64,000 bases of DNA from Rhynchopus sp. YZ270_cl-10 (Eukaryota > Euglenozoa > Diplonemea > Diplonemida > Diplonemidae). The notes under the pieces were generated by a model. It did not search any database and was not told the origin of the DNA. It worked only from the letters and a program-made list of their open reading frames with translations. Positions within the stretch are counted from its first letter, which is position 1, and each line of letters begins with the position of its first letter. Where the stretch lies: contig OZ037894.1 of assembly GCA_964035575.1 (NCBI GenBank), positions 1,054,001 to 1,118,000 of the forward strand, read 5' to 3'. Below, piece after piece: positions 50,271 to 61,259 of this stretch. Both the position numbers and the translations under genes were made by a program.

Positions 50271-52688
50271 ATGATGGAGGTTTCGAACGATATAGGGTTG
50301 GGGCTTTTGAATAAGAGTTTGTCTTCAGCGGTGACTTCGCTTCCCACTCAGGTGCATGCACATGAACATGGAGACGAACCCTGTCTCATCAGCAGCTCTA
50401 GCATCTCAGGGACCGACTGCGCGGAGTCGTCTCTGAACAGCAATGCGAGCAGGACGTTGGAGCGTGCTGTGCGGGGCACCTCGTTGCTGTCCCTCCCGCT
50501 TCATGCACGCGGCAACAGACAGGTCTGCGAGGTGTGTGTTGCAAGAGACCCACTAGAATTCCTCCTCGTCTCCTCAACCCTGAAGCTGGACGCCTCGCTC
50601 GCCCTCTTAGCCGTGCGTGGGGGTCTCCCGATGTGGTACCTCCCCGACGAGCTGTGGGAGGACGTCAAATTCGTCATCAAAATGGTGACCCTCGATGCAG
50701 AGTGCCTCTCAATCTGCCGTCTCTATGGCAGCGGGAAGGAGGCGGACCTGACCAGGATAGGCATGGCTGCTGCGAGGAGAGACCCGCAAGCTGCAATCTT
50801 TTTGGCGAGGGCAAACAGCGCACTTCGTTTTTTGACGAAGGATAGAGCGTTTGTGCGTGCCTGCGTTTATCAGGAATATGATAATTGGATGGCAGAAAAG
50901 GAGTTTGAACTGTGTTACTTCTCAACAGATCATTGCCACGCATTGTCGAGCACCTGTTTAAAATATGCGGATGATGAGTTGAAGTGTGACCCCGACTTTC
51001 TTTTGGAGCTTGTTGCACGCTCGCCGCATACCATCGTCGATGCGCATCGGAGCATTCGCGACAATGCGGACGTCATGCTGAAGGCAGTGACACACTGTTA
51101 CCAGCTCTTCGACCTTGTTTCGCCGGCCCTCAAAAACGACGAAGGGTTTATGTGGGAGGTCGTCCGCCTCCACCCGGTCCTTCTCCCCCACGCACCGGAG
51201 ACGCTCCGGCAAAGCGCAGATTTCTGCAGGGAATACTACGTCTCGCTTCCAGCAGGTGTCCCTGCAGGAGACGTTATGGCCTTCTTCACCCCCGAGAGCA
51301 TGCACTCCCTTGAGACTGCGGAGGTGGCTTCCTTCGTCGAGCATGCTGCAACAATGAAGGGAAATTCTAATGACGAAACCTACATCCTGGAGCGTCTGCA
51401 AGAGGAGGTGCGTGGTCGGGATGAAGAGGGGCCGTACGCTAAGACCATTGAAATGTCGAATTCGCGTTTGCTTGATCTGGTGGACGATAGCTTGGATGAC
51501 ACCTTTGCGTCGCTTGATAGTTGTATGGATGGGCATGCGAAGAAGCTTTGTATCCTCAGCCATGCTTCAGAGGCCCTGCGTGATAGCGAAACGTTCATGG
51601 TGCGTGCGTTGCGTGTTACGTCTGCCTCTGTCGTGTATGCGTCTGCTCGTCTTCTGCAGTCGCGTGATTTCCTGCTCAAAGCGTTCGAAGAGACGCGGCA
51701 TATTATATCAATCTGTCCAACAGAGTATCTAGCGGAGGAGGAGTTCGTGCGGGCGATGCTTGTGCTGCAGCCGTCGCTGCTGTTCTATGTAGCCAAGCGT
51801 TTAAAAGGAAAGGCATCCTTCATCACACCGATTCTCGCCGAAATCTATCAAAAGGCGGGCAAGGCTGCGGACGTCTTTTTATTCATTTCAGAGCTGCCCT
51901 CACGGATTCTTACCACGCAGGCGCTTGCAGAAATGGTTTTCGCTAATGGAAATGACAAACAGGTCATGCTCATTCTAGAACACAGTGAAAACCGTGATTT
52001 TGCGTTGAAAGTGCTCTCCGTGCATGGGGATGTGTGTTGGGGCTTTGTGAACAGCACGCTACGTCGTGACGAGGCGTTCGTCCTTTCCGCGATCACTGCG
52101 AACAAAAACATCTACTTCCGCCTGGGTGCTTACTACGCGGGCAGCGAGAAGATCGTTAAAGCCTATCTGCAGGGCGGGGGGGACCTATGCTACGTACGTG
52201 GCTGCTACATGGTGAACCGGGAGGCCGCCTTCAAGCACGTCAAGGAGTCGTGGGAGAACTACCGCTGTTTCGCGCAGTTCTTCGAAGACGACGAACAGCT
52301 CTTGATAGCAGCAGTGCGGCAACACCCTTCTGCGGTGGGGTACGCACCGCAGTCCATGCAGGCAGATCCTTTGGTGATGCGACGCGTCTGTGCGGCGAAC
52401 CCTGACTGCACAGCGCAGGTTACTGAGATACTGCGGCATGAGGCTGCGATGCAGAGTGGTGGTGGAGGAGGTGGTGGTGTCGGTGTAGGTGATGATGAAG
52501 AGCGGCTCGAGCGCCTGTCCACCCACTCCTCCCGCACGCCCCTGCGTGACTACCAGTCCTACCCGCTGCAGTGGCGTCTCGAAGAAGGCGCATCAAACGA
52601 GCTCTTCGGATGCAGACGTCTGCTAGTAGAAATCAGTTCGTTGAAAGAGCCAAATATCGGAGACGCCTTTGATAGGACCAGGGAGTGA
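50271..52688 (+). CDS. DUF4116-type repeat protein (805 aa)
   Basis: The frame is open from 50187, but that part only translates the pyrimidine tract and begins on TTG; the first ATG is 50271, with a second Met next to it (MMEVSNDIG). The protein is a series of roughly 45-55 aa helical units with a buried-aromatic/Asp pattern as in the DUF4116 family of unknown function: examples are DNADVMLKAV...YQLFDLVSPALKND, DEGFMWEVV, DSETFMVRALRV, SRDFLLKAFEE, NRDFALKVLSVHGD, DEAFVLSAI. A Gly-rich stretch (SGGGGGGGVGVG) precedes the last 70 residues. No signal peptide or membrane helix, so cytosolic or nuclear, unlike the genes upstream. A 70-residue N-terminal segment is Ser-rich and probably disordered. 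Confidence 0.85.
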   Translation: MMEVSNDIGLGLLNKSLSSAVTSLPTQVHAHEHGDEPCLISSSSISGTDCAESSLNSNASRTLERAVRGTSLLSLPLHARGNRQVCEVCVARDPLEFLLVSSTLKLDASLALLAVRGGLPMWYLPDELWEDVKFVIKMVTLDAECLSICRLYGSGKEADLTRIGMAAARRDPQAAIFLARANSALRFLTKDRAFVRACVYQEYDNWMAEKEFELCYFSTDHCHALSSTCLKYADDELKCDPDFLLELVARSPHTIVDAHRSIRDNADVMLKAVTHCYQLFDLVSPALKNDEGFMWEVVRLHPVLLPHAPETLRQSADFCREYYVSLPAGVPAGDVMAFFTPESMHSLETAEVASFVEHAATMKGNSNDETYILERLQEEVRGRDEEGPYAKTIEMSNSRLLDLVDDSLDDTFASLDSCMDGHAKKLCILSHASEALRDSETFMVRALRVTSASVVYASARLLQSRDFLLKAFEETRHIISICPTEYLAEEEFVRAMLVLQPSLLFYVAKRLKGKASFITPILAEIYQKAGKAADVFLFISELPSRILTTQALAEMVFANGNDKQVMLILEHSENRDFALKVLSVHGDVCWGFVNSTLRRDEAFVLSAITANKNIYFRLGAYYAGSEKIVKAYLQGGGDLCYVRGCYMVNREAAFKHVKESWENYRCFAQFFEDDEQLLIAAVRQHPSAVGYAPQSMQADPLVMRRVCAANPDCTAQVTEILRHEAAMQSGGGGGGGVGVGDDEERLERLSTHSSRTPLRDYQSYPLQWRLEEGASNELFGCRRLLVEISSLKEPNIGDAFDRTRE

Positions 52689-52816
52689 AAAAGGAGAAAC
52701 AAGAATTTTTGTGGAGGGGGGTTTTTTTCTGTCCTGGGCTGGACCTTAAATTGCATCCGGGGGTCCGTTCCTCCAGAAACTCTATGAAGGTGTTGACCGC
52801 TCGAACCGATGTCTCC

Positions 52817-53165
52817 TACCTGAGAGATTACAAAACAGGAGGCGAGGAGGGGTATGCGGGGCGTTTTTGTGCCTTCAGGGTCTTTTTGTTTTTCAGCAAC
52901 CCTGCCTCTCCTATATCACCAGTGCATAGCCTTTGTCTTTCTGTTGGGGTATGCGGGACTTCCCCTAGTCCTCAGGGTCTAAACGCCCCTGCCCTCTTTT
53001 ATGCAAGTTCACCCTGGCAGGGTATATAAATGCTGGGTCAGGCTGGCCCCCCTATGCTATGATGGGTGCTCGCACCCGGAGCATAAATGGCCAGCGGTCA
53101 GGCCAGAGTCGCTCTACGGAGTCTCTCTGCCACGCCTTTGGGTTACGGTGTGCTGCCTGTAAGGA
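52817..53165. repeat. Right direct repeat flanking the DUF4116-type gene
   Basis: Same orientation as 49583-49911, with small indels (for example an extra ggcgaggagg after caaaacag and one missing base in the C run). Confidence 0.6.
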
Positions 53166-53436
53166 CGTCCATGTATATCCCTAAGAGAAAGGGTGAGGCC
53201 CAACTGTCGGTACAGCATGGGGCGCCAAGAGAGAGATGTTGTGACCCCCCCGCCCACCCCTTTTTGTGTTTTTGGGTTTCTGCTCTCTTGTGTAGACTAT
53301 CGTGCATCAAGCGTTGGGTGCAGCGAACTGCAGTACCTGTAAGCTCACAACTCTTCAACGGAAGGTGGGCCGCCGGCTGTCGAGCGGTTGTGAACCGCCC
53401 TCGTTCTCTTACGGTACGGGCCAGTCATTAGGTTTC

Positions 53437-53548
53437 CTTTTTACATCTTCTGTTGTTGGCCGCAGGGTACTTGTGCTTTCATCCGGATGGCTGGCATCGT
53501 ACGTGGGTCAGTCGGAGGTGCCTGCATTAATAACTTCACTTTTTTCTC
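53437..53548. repeat. 112-bp dispersed repeat
   Basis: Matches 61737-61850 almost exactly over tttttacatcttctgttgtt to cattaataacttcac, apart from a two-base indel (gtgcctg/gtgttcctg). A more diverged relative of the upstream side may lie near 54510-54545. Nature unknown. Confidence 0.55.
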
Positions 53549-53580
53549 TACTTTGAAATGTTTGTTTGGCTCGTCTTGAG

Positions 53581-56500
53581 TGATTTTTTGTAAAAAAAAA
53601 GGGGGGTGTCAGACCAGAGAGTTTCCTATTTGTCTCACATCTCTGCCACACTGTTTATGGATGAGGTGTGCTGTCTGCGGGTGTCCTAATGCCTAAAAAA
53701 AGGAGGGTACATTTTGTTGTCAGACCCCACCTCTTTTGAGTCAACGTCAATAAACTGTACATTTTTTTTTGTCGATTTTTTTAAAAATCTTCAAAAAAAA
53801 AAAGGGGGAAACAAATATCCCAACAAACAGACGTTTAATCTGTAATATCGATTCAGAATACATCAATACCAAAGCACACACCTTCTACGTTCTATGCTCT
53901 CTCCCAAGGTGTACTGTTCCTTTTTTTTTTTTTGGTGATTTTAGAAAAAATATAATTTCAAAAAAATTGTGTTTTTGTTTTTCTTCCTCTTTTTTTAATT
54001 GTCTTTTTTTTTAAGTTCTTAAGAAATACCCCCCCTACCCCCTCTCTCTCCTGCACCGTGTACATACTCAGAACGGCGTGGCCTCGTATCGTCTCTCTTC
54101 ACAGTCACCTGACGTGACACGGTGATGTTCTTCCCAAAATATTTCCTTAATCGTTTGTTAGGTTGACTGGCTCCCCAGAAGTCCATTCAAAAATCCAAAA
54201 AACCTAAACAAATGGCCCTGACTTTTAAAAAATAAAAACGCAGCTTAAACTTGAAAAGACTGTTTACGTGTTTGCATGTTGTTTCTTTATTGATTTTGTG
54301 CGTGAAAAACGAAAGGCACACAGTTTTTCTTCTCTCCATTCTTGTCTCTTCCCATCTCTAGCCTTCGCAAAAAGGAAATTTTTTTTTTGGTTTATCACCA
54401 ACAACTAGGGGGTGGCTTTTTGTTGGGTCAGCAAAGTGAGGATAATTTTGTTCGTTCTCGGGCCGGCCAACGAGGCGGTTTTGTATACCGCAACCCCGTT
54501 CACACTATGGTATGGGCAAGCCATTTGGGGTTCCTTTTTACAGTCATCGTTTTTGTATGCATCATGTTCCAATCATGGTCCCAAGACGAAAAAAATCGAA
54601 TCTGAAAATAACCAGATTTTCTTTTGTCACGTCATGAAAGGAGGAAAATGGAAACAAAGCATTTTTGAACACACTTTTCGCTGCAGAGCCACTCCTCACC
54701 AAAACAGGGCGAGGTGTGTGTGTTTCACAACCTGTCTCCCATGGGTTTTATTGTGTGATGAGTGTTAAGTTTTTATTTTGATTCCGCGACACAAAAAAAG
54801 AGTAAAAACTGACACATTTTTGACCCCCTTCCTTTAAACGAAGAAACAAAACGTATCTTCGTGAAGTTTTAAAAAAAAAAATACAAAACCCCCCTCAGGA
54901 AAGGTGATCAATTAATAAAACTAATATGGGTGCCCGTGAGGCCCAAGTTTTTTTTTTTTTGCTTCGCCAATTTCAGGGTATTATATAGGTTTTTCAAATT
55001 TTCAAAAAAACTGGTCACCGGATTTCAGGATTTTTTTTTCACCACACAAGACTTAAACAGGGGATTATATAGGTTTTGGGGGTTTTCGTTGAAACTCGGT
55101 GAGCCCGGTCCCCAACCCAGCTCAAGTTGGGGGGCTCCGGAGGAATGTGAGAATTCCTCGGTTATCCAACTCCATGGCCAGGCACACGAACTGTCAGTAA
55201 CCTCAGTACATTTACAACAAAGAAAGGGCGGTCATGGCACCCAAAGCGAAGCCACGGTACGCAACATTTCAAAAAATTGCGCTTAAAATTGCACATTTTT
55301 ACTGCCAAACTATGTCATGGGAAGGGTGGATTGCAAGCTGCGCCGCAGGCGCACGGTACGCTACTTTTATTATTTCGCCATGCTGCATGCTTCCTTTTCC
55401 TTCGGCGTTTGACCAATTCGGATGCTCGGGCATAATTTTTCCCTCCTTTTTTTTTCAGTCTCCTTTTCGTGAGGCAGGATTTTGGGTGGGGTGGAAGAAG
55501 TGGTCCCGAAACCCCAAAAACCCCCCGCCAACTTCTTTTTTTTTTTTTTTTTTTCCCCCCAAAAATTTCAAAAACTGGTCAGCCTGACCAGTTTTACTAT
55601 ACGTATATAATACCCTGGCCAATTTCTATTTTTTTGTCAACACCCCCGGAAATAAATGGGATGTGTCATCTGCGTGGTTTTATTGGGACGATATTAGGCT
55701 GGGATAGACAGATCAATCATTAGCCAGATGGAGTACGCATGCTCCATGAAAGTCTTTCTTCAGAACGTCGTCTCGCTGCGTTTTTTTTTTTGTTTTGTAT
55801 TGTATGATTTACGCGTGTTCAAAACACGTTTATTTTTTTCAAGTGTATCCTTTTTGAGGTGACTGAGCACCGAAGAACAGCTTAGGCTGATCTCAAAGGG
55901 TTTCTATTTTGTTGTTTTTGTGTGTGCCACTTTGAGTTTTTTAGTTTCCTTTTTTTTTTTTTTCTACTCTCAGCTCTCCCCTCTGGCTCTCTTCCCCTTT
56001 TCCACCTTCCACCTTCCACCTCCCCCCGTTGTGAGTAAATAGGGTGTTTTTCTCTATGAGAAAACCACTGATCATAACCATAATTTGGTGTGTCTGAAGG
56101 GGGGTCACTTCAAGGGAGGGTGATTCGCACTTTTTCCGTGCTTTTCCGCACTTTTCCCGCCCCCATTCAGCACCATGATTACTATAATTTCTAGTAAGCG
56201 TCCTCCCTTTTCGGATGTTGCATGTATGTATGTATCTGGCCCAGACGAGGCAAATTAATATTTCAAATTACAGTAGTCCAAGAAAACTTGGGCATATCCA
56301 AATACGTTTGGCGGATTTTTGAGGGTATTTTTTTGGATAAATCTGACTTTTTTTGTTGGCCGTCAAATATATTTGGATATCTTCTCAACCCCGATTTTTT
56401 CTTAAAATTTTTTTGACATAAGCACCAGTGGAGGCTTAAGACTCATTTTACAAACTATTCTTTTGTTATGTTCACCGTTTCATACGTCCAGCATCCCCCC

Positions 56501-58500
56501 CTCCAAGGAAAGCGCTTTTAAAATTTTCCATTACCCCCAGTCTTTTTTTTTTTTTTTTTTTGATGATGCCCTGCGTCTGTGGAGGCGTTTTTGCTTACCC
56601 GTATAAGAAGTGTACGCGCATGAGGCAAAAAAAAAAATAATGAAAGTACAAAGCCTTAGGGCGACATTGTGTACAGATCCTACCTCGGTAGGTGATTGTC
56701 GATACAACAAAAAATGTGTTTCCTCCCAATCCCCACCCATTGCCCCCATCTTCCTTCGTACGCCTAGCTTCTCTTACCCTTCCCGGCTTCGTCCCTTTGA
56801 ACAGAAGCGAGACTACAGGATCATCAGGCCATGCTTTTTCGTACCAAAGATCGGTGCCGAAAAGATCCTGCATCGAGTCAAAACAGACAGACACCGATAT
56901 TTATCCCCCAAAAAAAAAGAACAAATTTCTTCACACCAATTTTTTACAGCAGTATATTTTGTGTAAAAAATTAAAGGTTTTTTTTTAAAGGTGGGTTTTG
57001 TTGTGCCAATTGAGGTGCTATTTTTTTAAAATAAAAACCCGGCAGGGAACAGCCCTGGGTGGTTCTTGTATTTTTTTTTTGTTTCACTTCCCTTTTGGAT
57101 GAGAAACGTAGCAGAAATAATCGGCGGGAAAAAAAAATGCGCAAATTAGAAAGCGCGCCCCTATCGGGAAGCCTGCGCAATAAAACAACAACAGTTTTGA
57201 TTTTTTTTTTCTCTTTCAAATTAAACTTAATAAACACAACGTTTTTAACCTTTTAACCCCTGTGGTTCGAGTTATATTCCCAGGTCGTTTTTTTTTTCTT
57301 TTCCCTTCTTCCTTCTTTCTCACAACGTTGCAAGGTATGCATCTTTTGTACATCTTTTTTATTGAACTACTTGCCATTTTAAGATGAGTGTTGTATTGAC
57401 GTAGCTTTTGTATGGAAATACATTTGGACGAACTACGATTAGGATTGGCGCATTGTGTAATAAAAGATGTGTGGGTGTGTGTGTGGATAAGAGGCACATC
57501 CTTAACAGCTTTTCCTTAATGTTATGCCATTTTTCAAACAATGAAGTGTGTCCTGTGTAATGTACATGATAACCAAATACAACCCAAAAAAAGACTCTTT
57601 TCAAAAAAGGCTGCGTGGAGTTCACACGCTAAAAAAGCGAGGTGTCTACACGTCATCAATTTTTCAATTTTTCAAAAAAAAAAATAGTTTGCCACATTTT
57701 GTATTGCATTTATGACAGTATTAAAAGAAGCAAAAAAAGGGAACAATAAAAAAAACCGCCGTCTTTCATAATATGATCCATGTCATCATCATTTTTTTTT
57801 CACCCATCTTTCCTCAAGGATGGTCAGACGATTGTAGATAAAAACCGAAGAACAAACTTGCATGAACAAGGCGACAGAGTACCGTATTCGTAAAAAAATT
57901 ATCGACCTTTTCAGAATTTTTCTGGAAGTTCGGTCGAACATTTTTACTACGGTAAATCCTTTTATTTTTTTGCTGGCGACATGATAGGTGAGGTGATTGT
58001 CGACAAAAACAAAACAAAACAAAACAAAACAAAACAAAAAACGAGGTGTGTAGTGGAGCTCATCCTCGGGTGTCTACAACACACTAACCAAAAAACAACG
58101 CACACAGACATGCATAATTGTCCTTCCTGGGTTGGAGTAAACACAATGACTCGCAGCATTTTCTCCTCAGGACCCAAGGGCAAAGCTCATATACCCTTCT
58201 CATCCCCACCCCCCCTCCCTCCCACGAACGAATCGTCTCGGAAACAACACATCCAATTATATCTTATTATTTTTTTTTTTTTGCTTTTTTTTTTTGTTTT
58301 TTCCCCCCAAAAATGGTTGCCATTTTGATTAGATTTGGTCAACACCCTCCGAAGAGTGTCTCCTATCATTACCGACTTTATTTTATTTTTTCAAATTTGT
58401 CTGTACCAACATTTTTTTATGGCAAACGAGCGAGCGTTTGAGTATTAAGAAGAACAACACGGTCTTGGCTATGCCCAAAAAAATAACAAAAAAAAACGAC
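53581..58500. other. AT-rich non-coding DNA
   Basis: Long T and A runs, no frame with coding character. Small structures only: a perfect 12-bp stem aaaactggtcag/ctgaccagtttt at about 55570-55594; an AAAAC pentamer run (about 58006-58038); ggtgtgtctgaaggggggt near 56092, which resembles the left end of the composite TIR element. Nothing else seen. Confidence 0.6.
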
Positions 58501-58526
58501 AACATTAATGCAGTTCAGTGCCACCT

Positions 58527-58597
58527 ATGGTGTGGCTGAAAGGGTGTGCTATTTTTGTGCTATTTTCTGCTATTTTGGGGGTCGTCGACCACGCCAA
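58527..58597. mobile_element. Short relative of the ATGGTGTGGCTGA element
   Basis: Starts with exactly ATGGTGTGGCTGA, contains two CTATTTT(CTG) units and ctattttgggggtcgtc as at the right end of the 3.5-kb element, and ends tcgaccacgccaa, a diverged inverted end. About 70 bp: an internal-deletion derivative. Confidence 0.55.
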
Positions 58598-58911
58598 CCT
58601 TTTTGTTTTTCTCTTCTTTTAGTTTGTGGAGTTGGATGTCTCACAAAAACACGCAGATTCTTGACATCTATTGCGCAATGTGACATCTATTTGTTGAAAA
58701 CACAACTCGTTTTGTCTATTTTTGCTCTCGAAAAAAAACGGCTGAAAATGCAGATTTCTTTTGTTAATTTTGCATCTCAGATTGCAGTGTTTTTTTTTTT
58801 TCTCTTTTTTCTTTTTCAAGGTGACTCAGCAAAGGGGCTTAGGTACATCTAACAAGCGTTTCTTTTTCTATTCTTTTGGGGTTCGATACCCCCGCGGAGT
58901 GTCAGTGCCTG

Positions 58912-59107
58912 CACGACGGACTAGTTATGGCCATGACAGGTGATATGACAGGTGGTGTTACTAGTTAAAAATATGACAGGTGATAATTGAATGTTACTAG
59001 TGGTATGACAGGTGGTCTGTAAAATGACAGGTGCCACCTGTCATGAATTTTCACCTGTCATTTTACTAGTAAAATCACCCTGTCATGGCCATAACTAGTC
59101 CGTCGTG
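58912..59107. mobile_element. 196-bp hairpin element with perfect 29-bp inverted ends
   Basis: 58912-58940 is the exact reverse complement of 59079-59107 (cacgacggactagttatgg...). Inside, ATGACAGGTG occurs several times, ACTAGT recurs, and ATGACAGGTGCCACCTGTCAT-type palindromy is centred near 59034. The whole can fold into one long stem. Perfect ends suggest recent activity. Target duplication not clear. Confidence 0.75.
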
Positions 59108-59110
59108 TGC

Positions 59111-61170
59111 GTCTCCCAGAGGCGCTTTTTTGCACTATCAACTTCTCATTCTTTTCTTCCACATCGGAATTTGTCCTCAACCAGGATAAAAAAAAAAACG
59201 TCTTTTTTGGACGTGATTTTTCAAATTTTTCATTTTTCTGGTGCTATGGGAAATCGGTCAACCTGTCAGCGACCTGTCAAAAAAAGGGGGGGTGTGCCCT
59301 TTTAAAATTTACCATAGCATTTTGTGTGTGTGTTTTTCCCCATCCAAAATTGCAAGGGAAATTAAAAAATGGCACCCCCCCCCGACGTCCGCGACCTGCC
59401 AATATCGACCCCTTCCGGAGCACCAATTTTCATATTTTTTTTTTGTACCAATCTACGTTAGGGAATCAAAGCGAAATAAAGGGACACACAGTTCTAAACA
59501 TAAGGGCGCCCCCACTATACCTCCCCCTTCTCCTCCTTTACCATACCCCCTCCCATCGCTCGTTCTGAACCGCCGTTCCCTTGTTTCGGCAAAATAAAAA
59601 CAAAGATGCAGCATTCATCCCACCTGATTTTGCCTGAAATGTGATGGTGTTTTGGTGGTGTTTAAACACCAAATTTTCAGGCTAAATCAAATGTGACCAG
59701 TGTGCAATCCAACTCCTTCTTTTTCTTTGGAGGGTTTTCGGCTAAGCGCGTCTACTTTCCCCCACCTTTCGTTTTCTGTCTTTCTTTTCTTGAAGTGGCC
59801 AAAAAGTTTTGGTTTAAGACACCTGCCTTAAGCAACAGAGAGGTTGAATCGCATCCTTACTTTTGTTTCAGTGTTCCAGGTAACACACCAAAAGGTACAC
59901 TGTCTCGAGAGGACTTCGTTTTTTTTTTCTTCATTTATCTCTCTATCCTATTCTGTCTCTCGTTTCAACCTCACTTTTTTTTTTCTCTTCAGAAAAAAAA
60001 AATCAGATTCTAGACAAAAAAAATAAAGCAAAAGGTCACTGTCCGGAGGGGGGATGGCATGATAATGTCTTATAATGCATCACACAATGCAGCTGTGTTG
60101 TGATGTGTGTTATGGGGCAATTGTCGCAAATACAGCCACCACTTACGCTCTGTCCAGGAGAGGTACCCAACAACATCGCCACACCGTACGTCCACACGTC
60201 CTCTTCCCCTCAATGCATCTGCTACTGTACAAATCGGAAGTACAAATATCTTGTTAACTGAAAATGAAGAAAAAAACATTCACACAGCAGATGTTATCCC
60301 CCTACCCACCCAACGTGCTTTCCAAAAGTGAACAAAAAAAAAAAAAAAAAGCGTGTGCGCGCTTTGATAAGTGTCATTCGTTAAATTTTCCTTTTGATGT
60401 GAAATAATAGCTGCGGCTTGGAAGTGGCAATGTCATTTCTTTGTCCACAAACGTACAAAATAATAATAATAAGATGAGAACGAGAGTGTAATGTATTGAT
60501 CAGAGGAACGTTCATCGTTTATTTATTTGTTATTTTTTTTTTTAAATATTTTGCAGGTGTGAGTGTGATCATCAGTTTAATTTTTTTTCTCTCTTTGTTC
60601 ATTCCTCCCCAGACAAATTCCCGTTTTGTTTTTCTCAAATAATTTGTTGGTACATGTGTGTGTTTTTTTCCTATTTTTTTTTCATTTCCCTCCTATCCCC
60701 GAATATCGTAAGTATCCTTATATTTTTTTGCAGTTAACACCAAACTACAATGCTTTTTTCGGCAAAAAATCGAAAACAAAACAAAAGCCAACACAACGAT
60801 TACCAACCATTTTTTTTTGAACCAATTTTTTCATTAAACAGCACCGAATATCGTGATTTTTTTTTCTCTAAATTAAACAGCAGATCGTTCTACATTCTTC
60901 TCTCCTTTTCTCCTTTTCTTCTGTTCTCCTTCAAAAAAACAATACCCTCCTCAATTGATTTTAGTCATCCCTCAAAATGCGTCATATCTGTTTAAATATG
61001 CCCGCTATCTTGTTTAGTGATGTGTATACGTGGCATATGATCATCATTATCATCATTCCAACTCTTTGTTTTTGTGAGCATTGAATGTAGGAGGCCTCAA
61101 AGAGGATGGTTTGTTGTGTTATTGTTAAAAAAAAAAAATAATCAAAAAATTGGGTCCATCCGTAGGTCTA
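59111..61170. other. AT-rich non-coding DNA
   Basis: No gene. A hairpin around 59620-59690 pairs tgattttgcctgaaa with tttcaggctaaatca, with gtgtttaaacac in the loop region. The rest is homopolymer-rich DNA and short pyrimidine tracts. Confidence 0.55.
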
Positions 61171-61174
61171 GGTC

Positions 61175-61259
61175 CACCTGATTTTTACTCCGCGTATAGG
61201 CGCGTTTTCGGAACCTATTCGGTTCTATACGCGCCTGTATGCGGGGTAAAAATCAGGTG
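61175..61259. repeat. 85-bp inverted repeat (CACCTGATTTTTAC)
   Basis: cacctgatttttactccgcg and its near-complement gcggggtaaaaatcaggtg face each other, with nested cgcgtatag/ctatacgcg and ggaacc/ggttc pairs. The ggggtaaaaatcaggtgg end also occurs twice near 23553 and 23636, inside the 2.0-kb TIR element, and in its duplicate. Confidence 0.6.

Larger units (their letters stand above)
52689..53580. other. 3' flank of the DUF4116-type gene, with right direct repeat and a dispersed repeat
   Basis: 52817-53165 is the right direct repeat; 53437-53548 is repeated at 61737-61850. Between them GC-richer sequence (53166-53436) shows a frame of over 80 codons but no family. No gene called. Confidence 0.5.

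Noticed and set aside
49583-53165. Direct repeats around one gene read as the ends of an LTR element
   Set aside because: The internal gene is a DUF4116-type host protein, and there is no polymerase, capsid or primer-binding feature.
58816-58905. tRNA-like T arm (ggggttcgatacccc) with an upstream gactcagcaaaggggcttagg
   Set aside because: Acceptor, D and anticodon stems do not form; similar gact.agcac..gcttag strings at 55860 and 61882 hint at a degenerate SINE, but too weakly to call.
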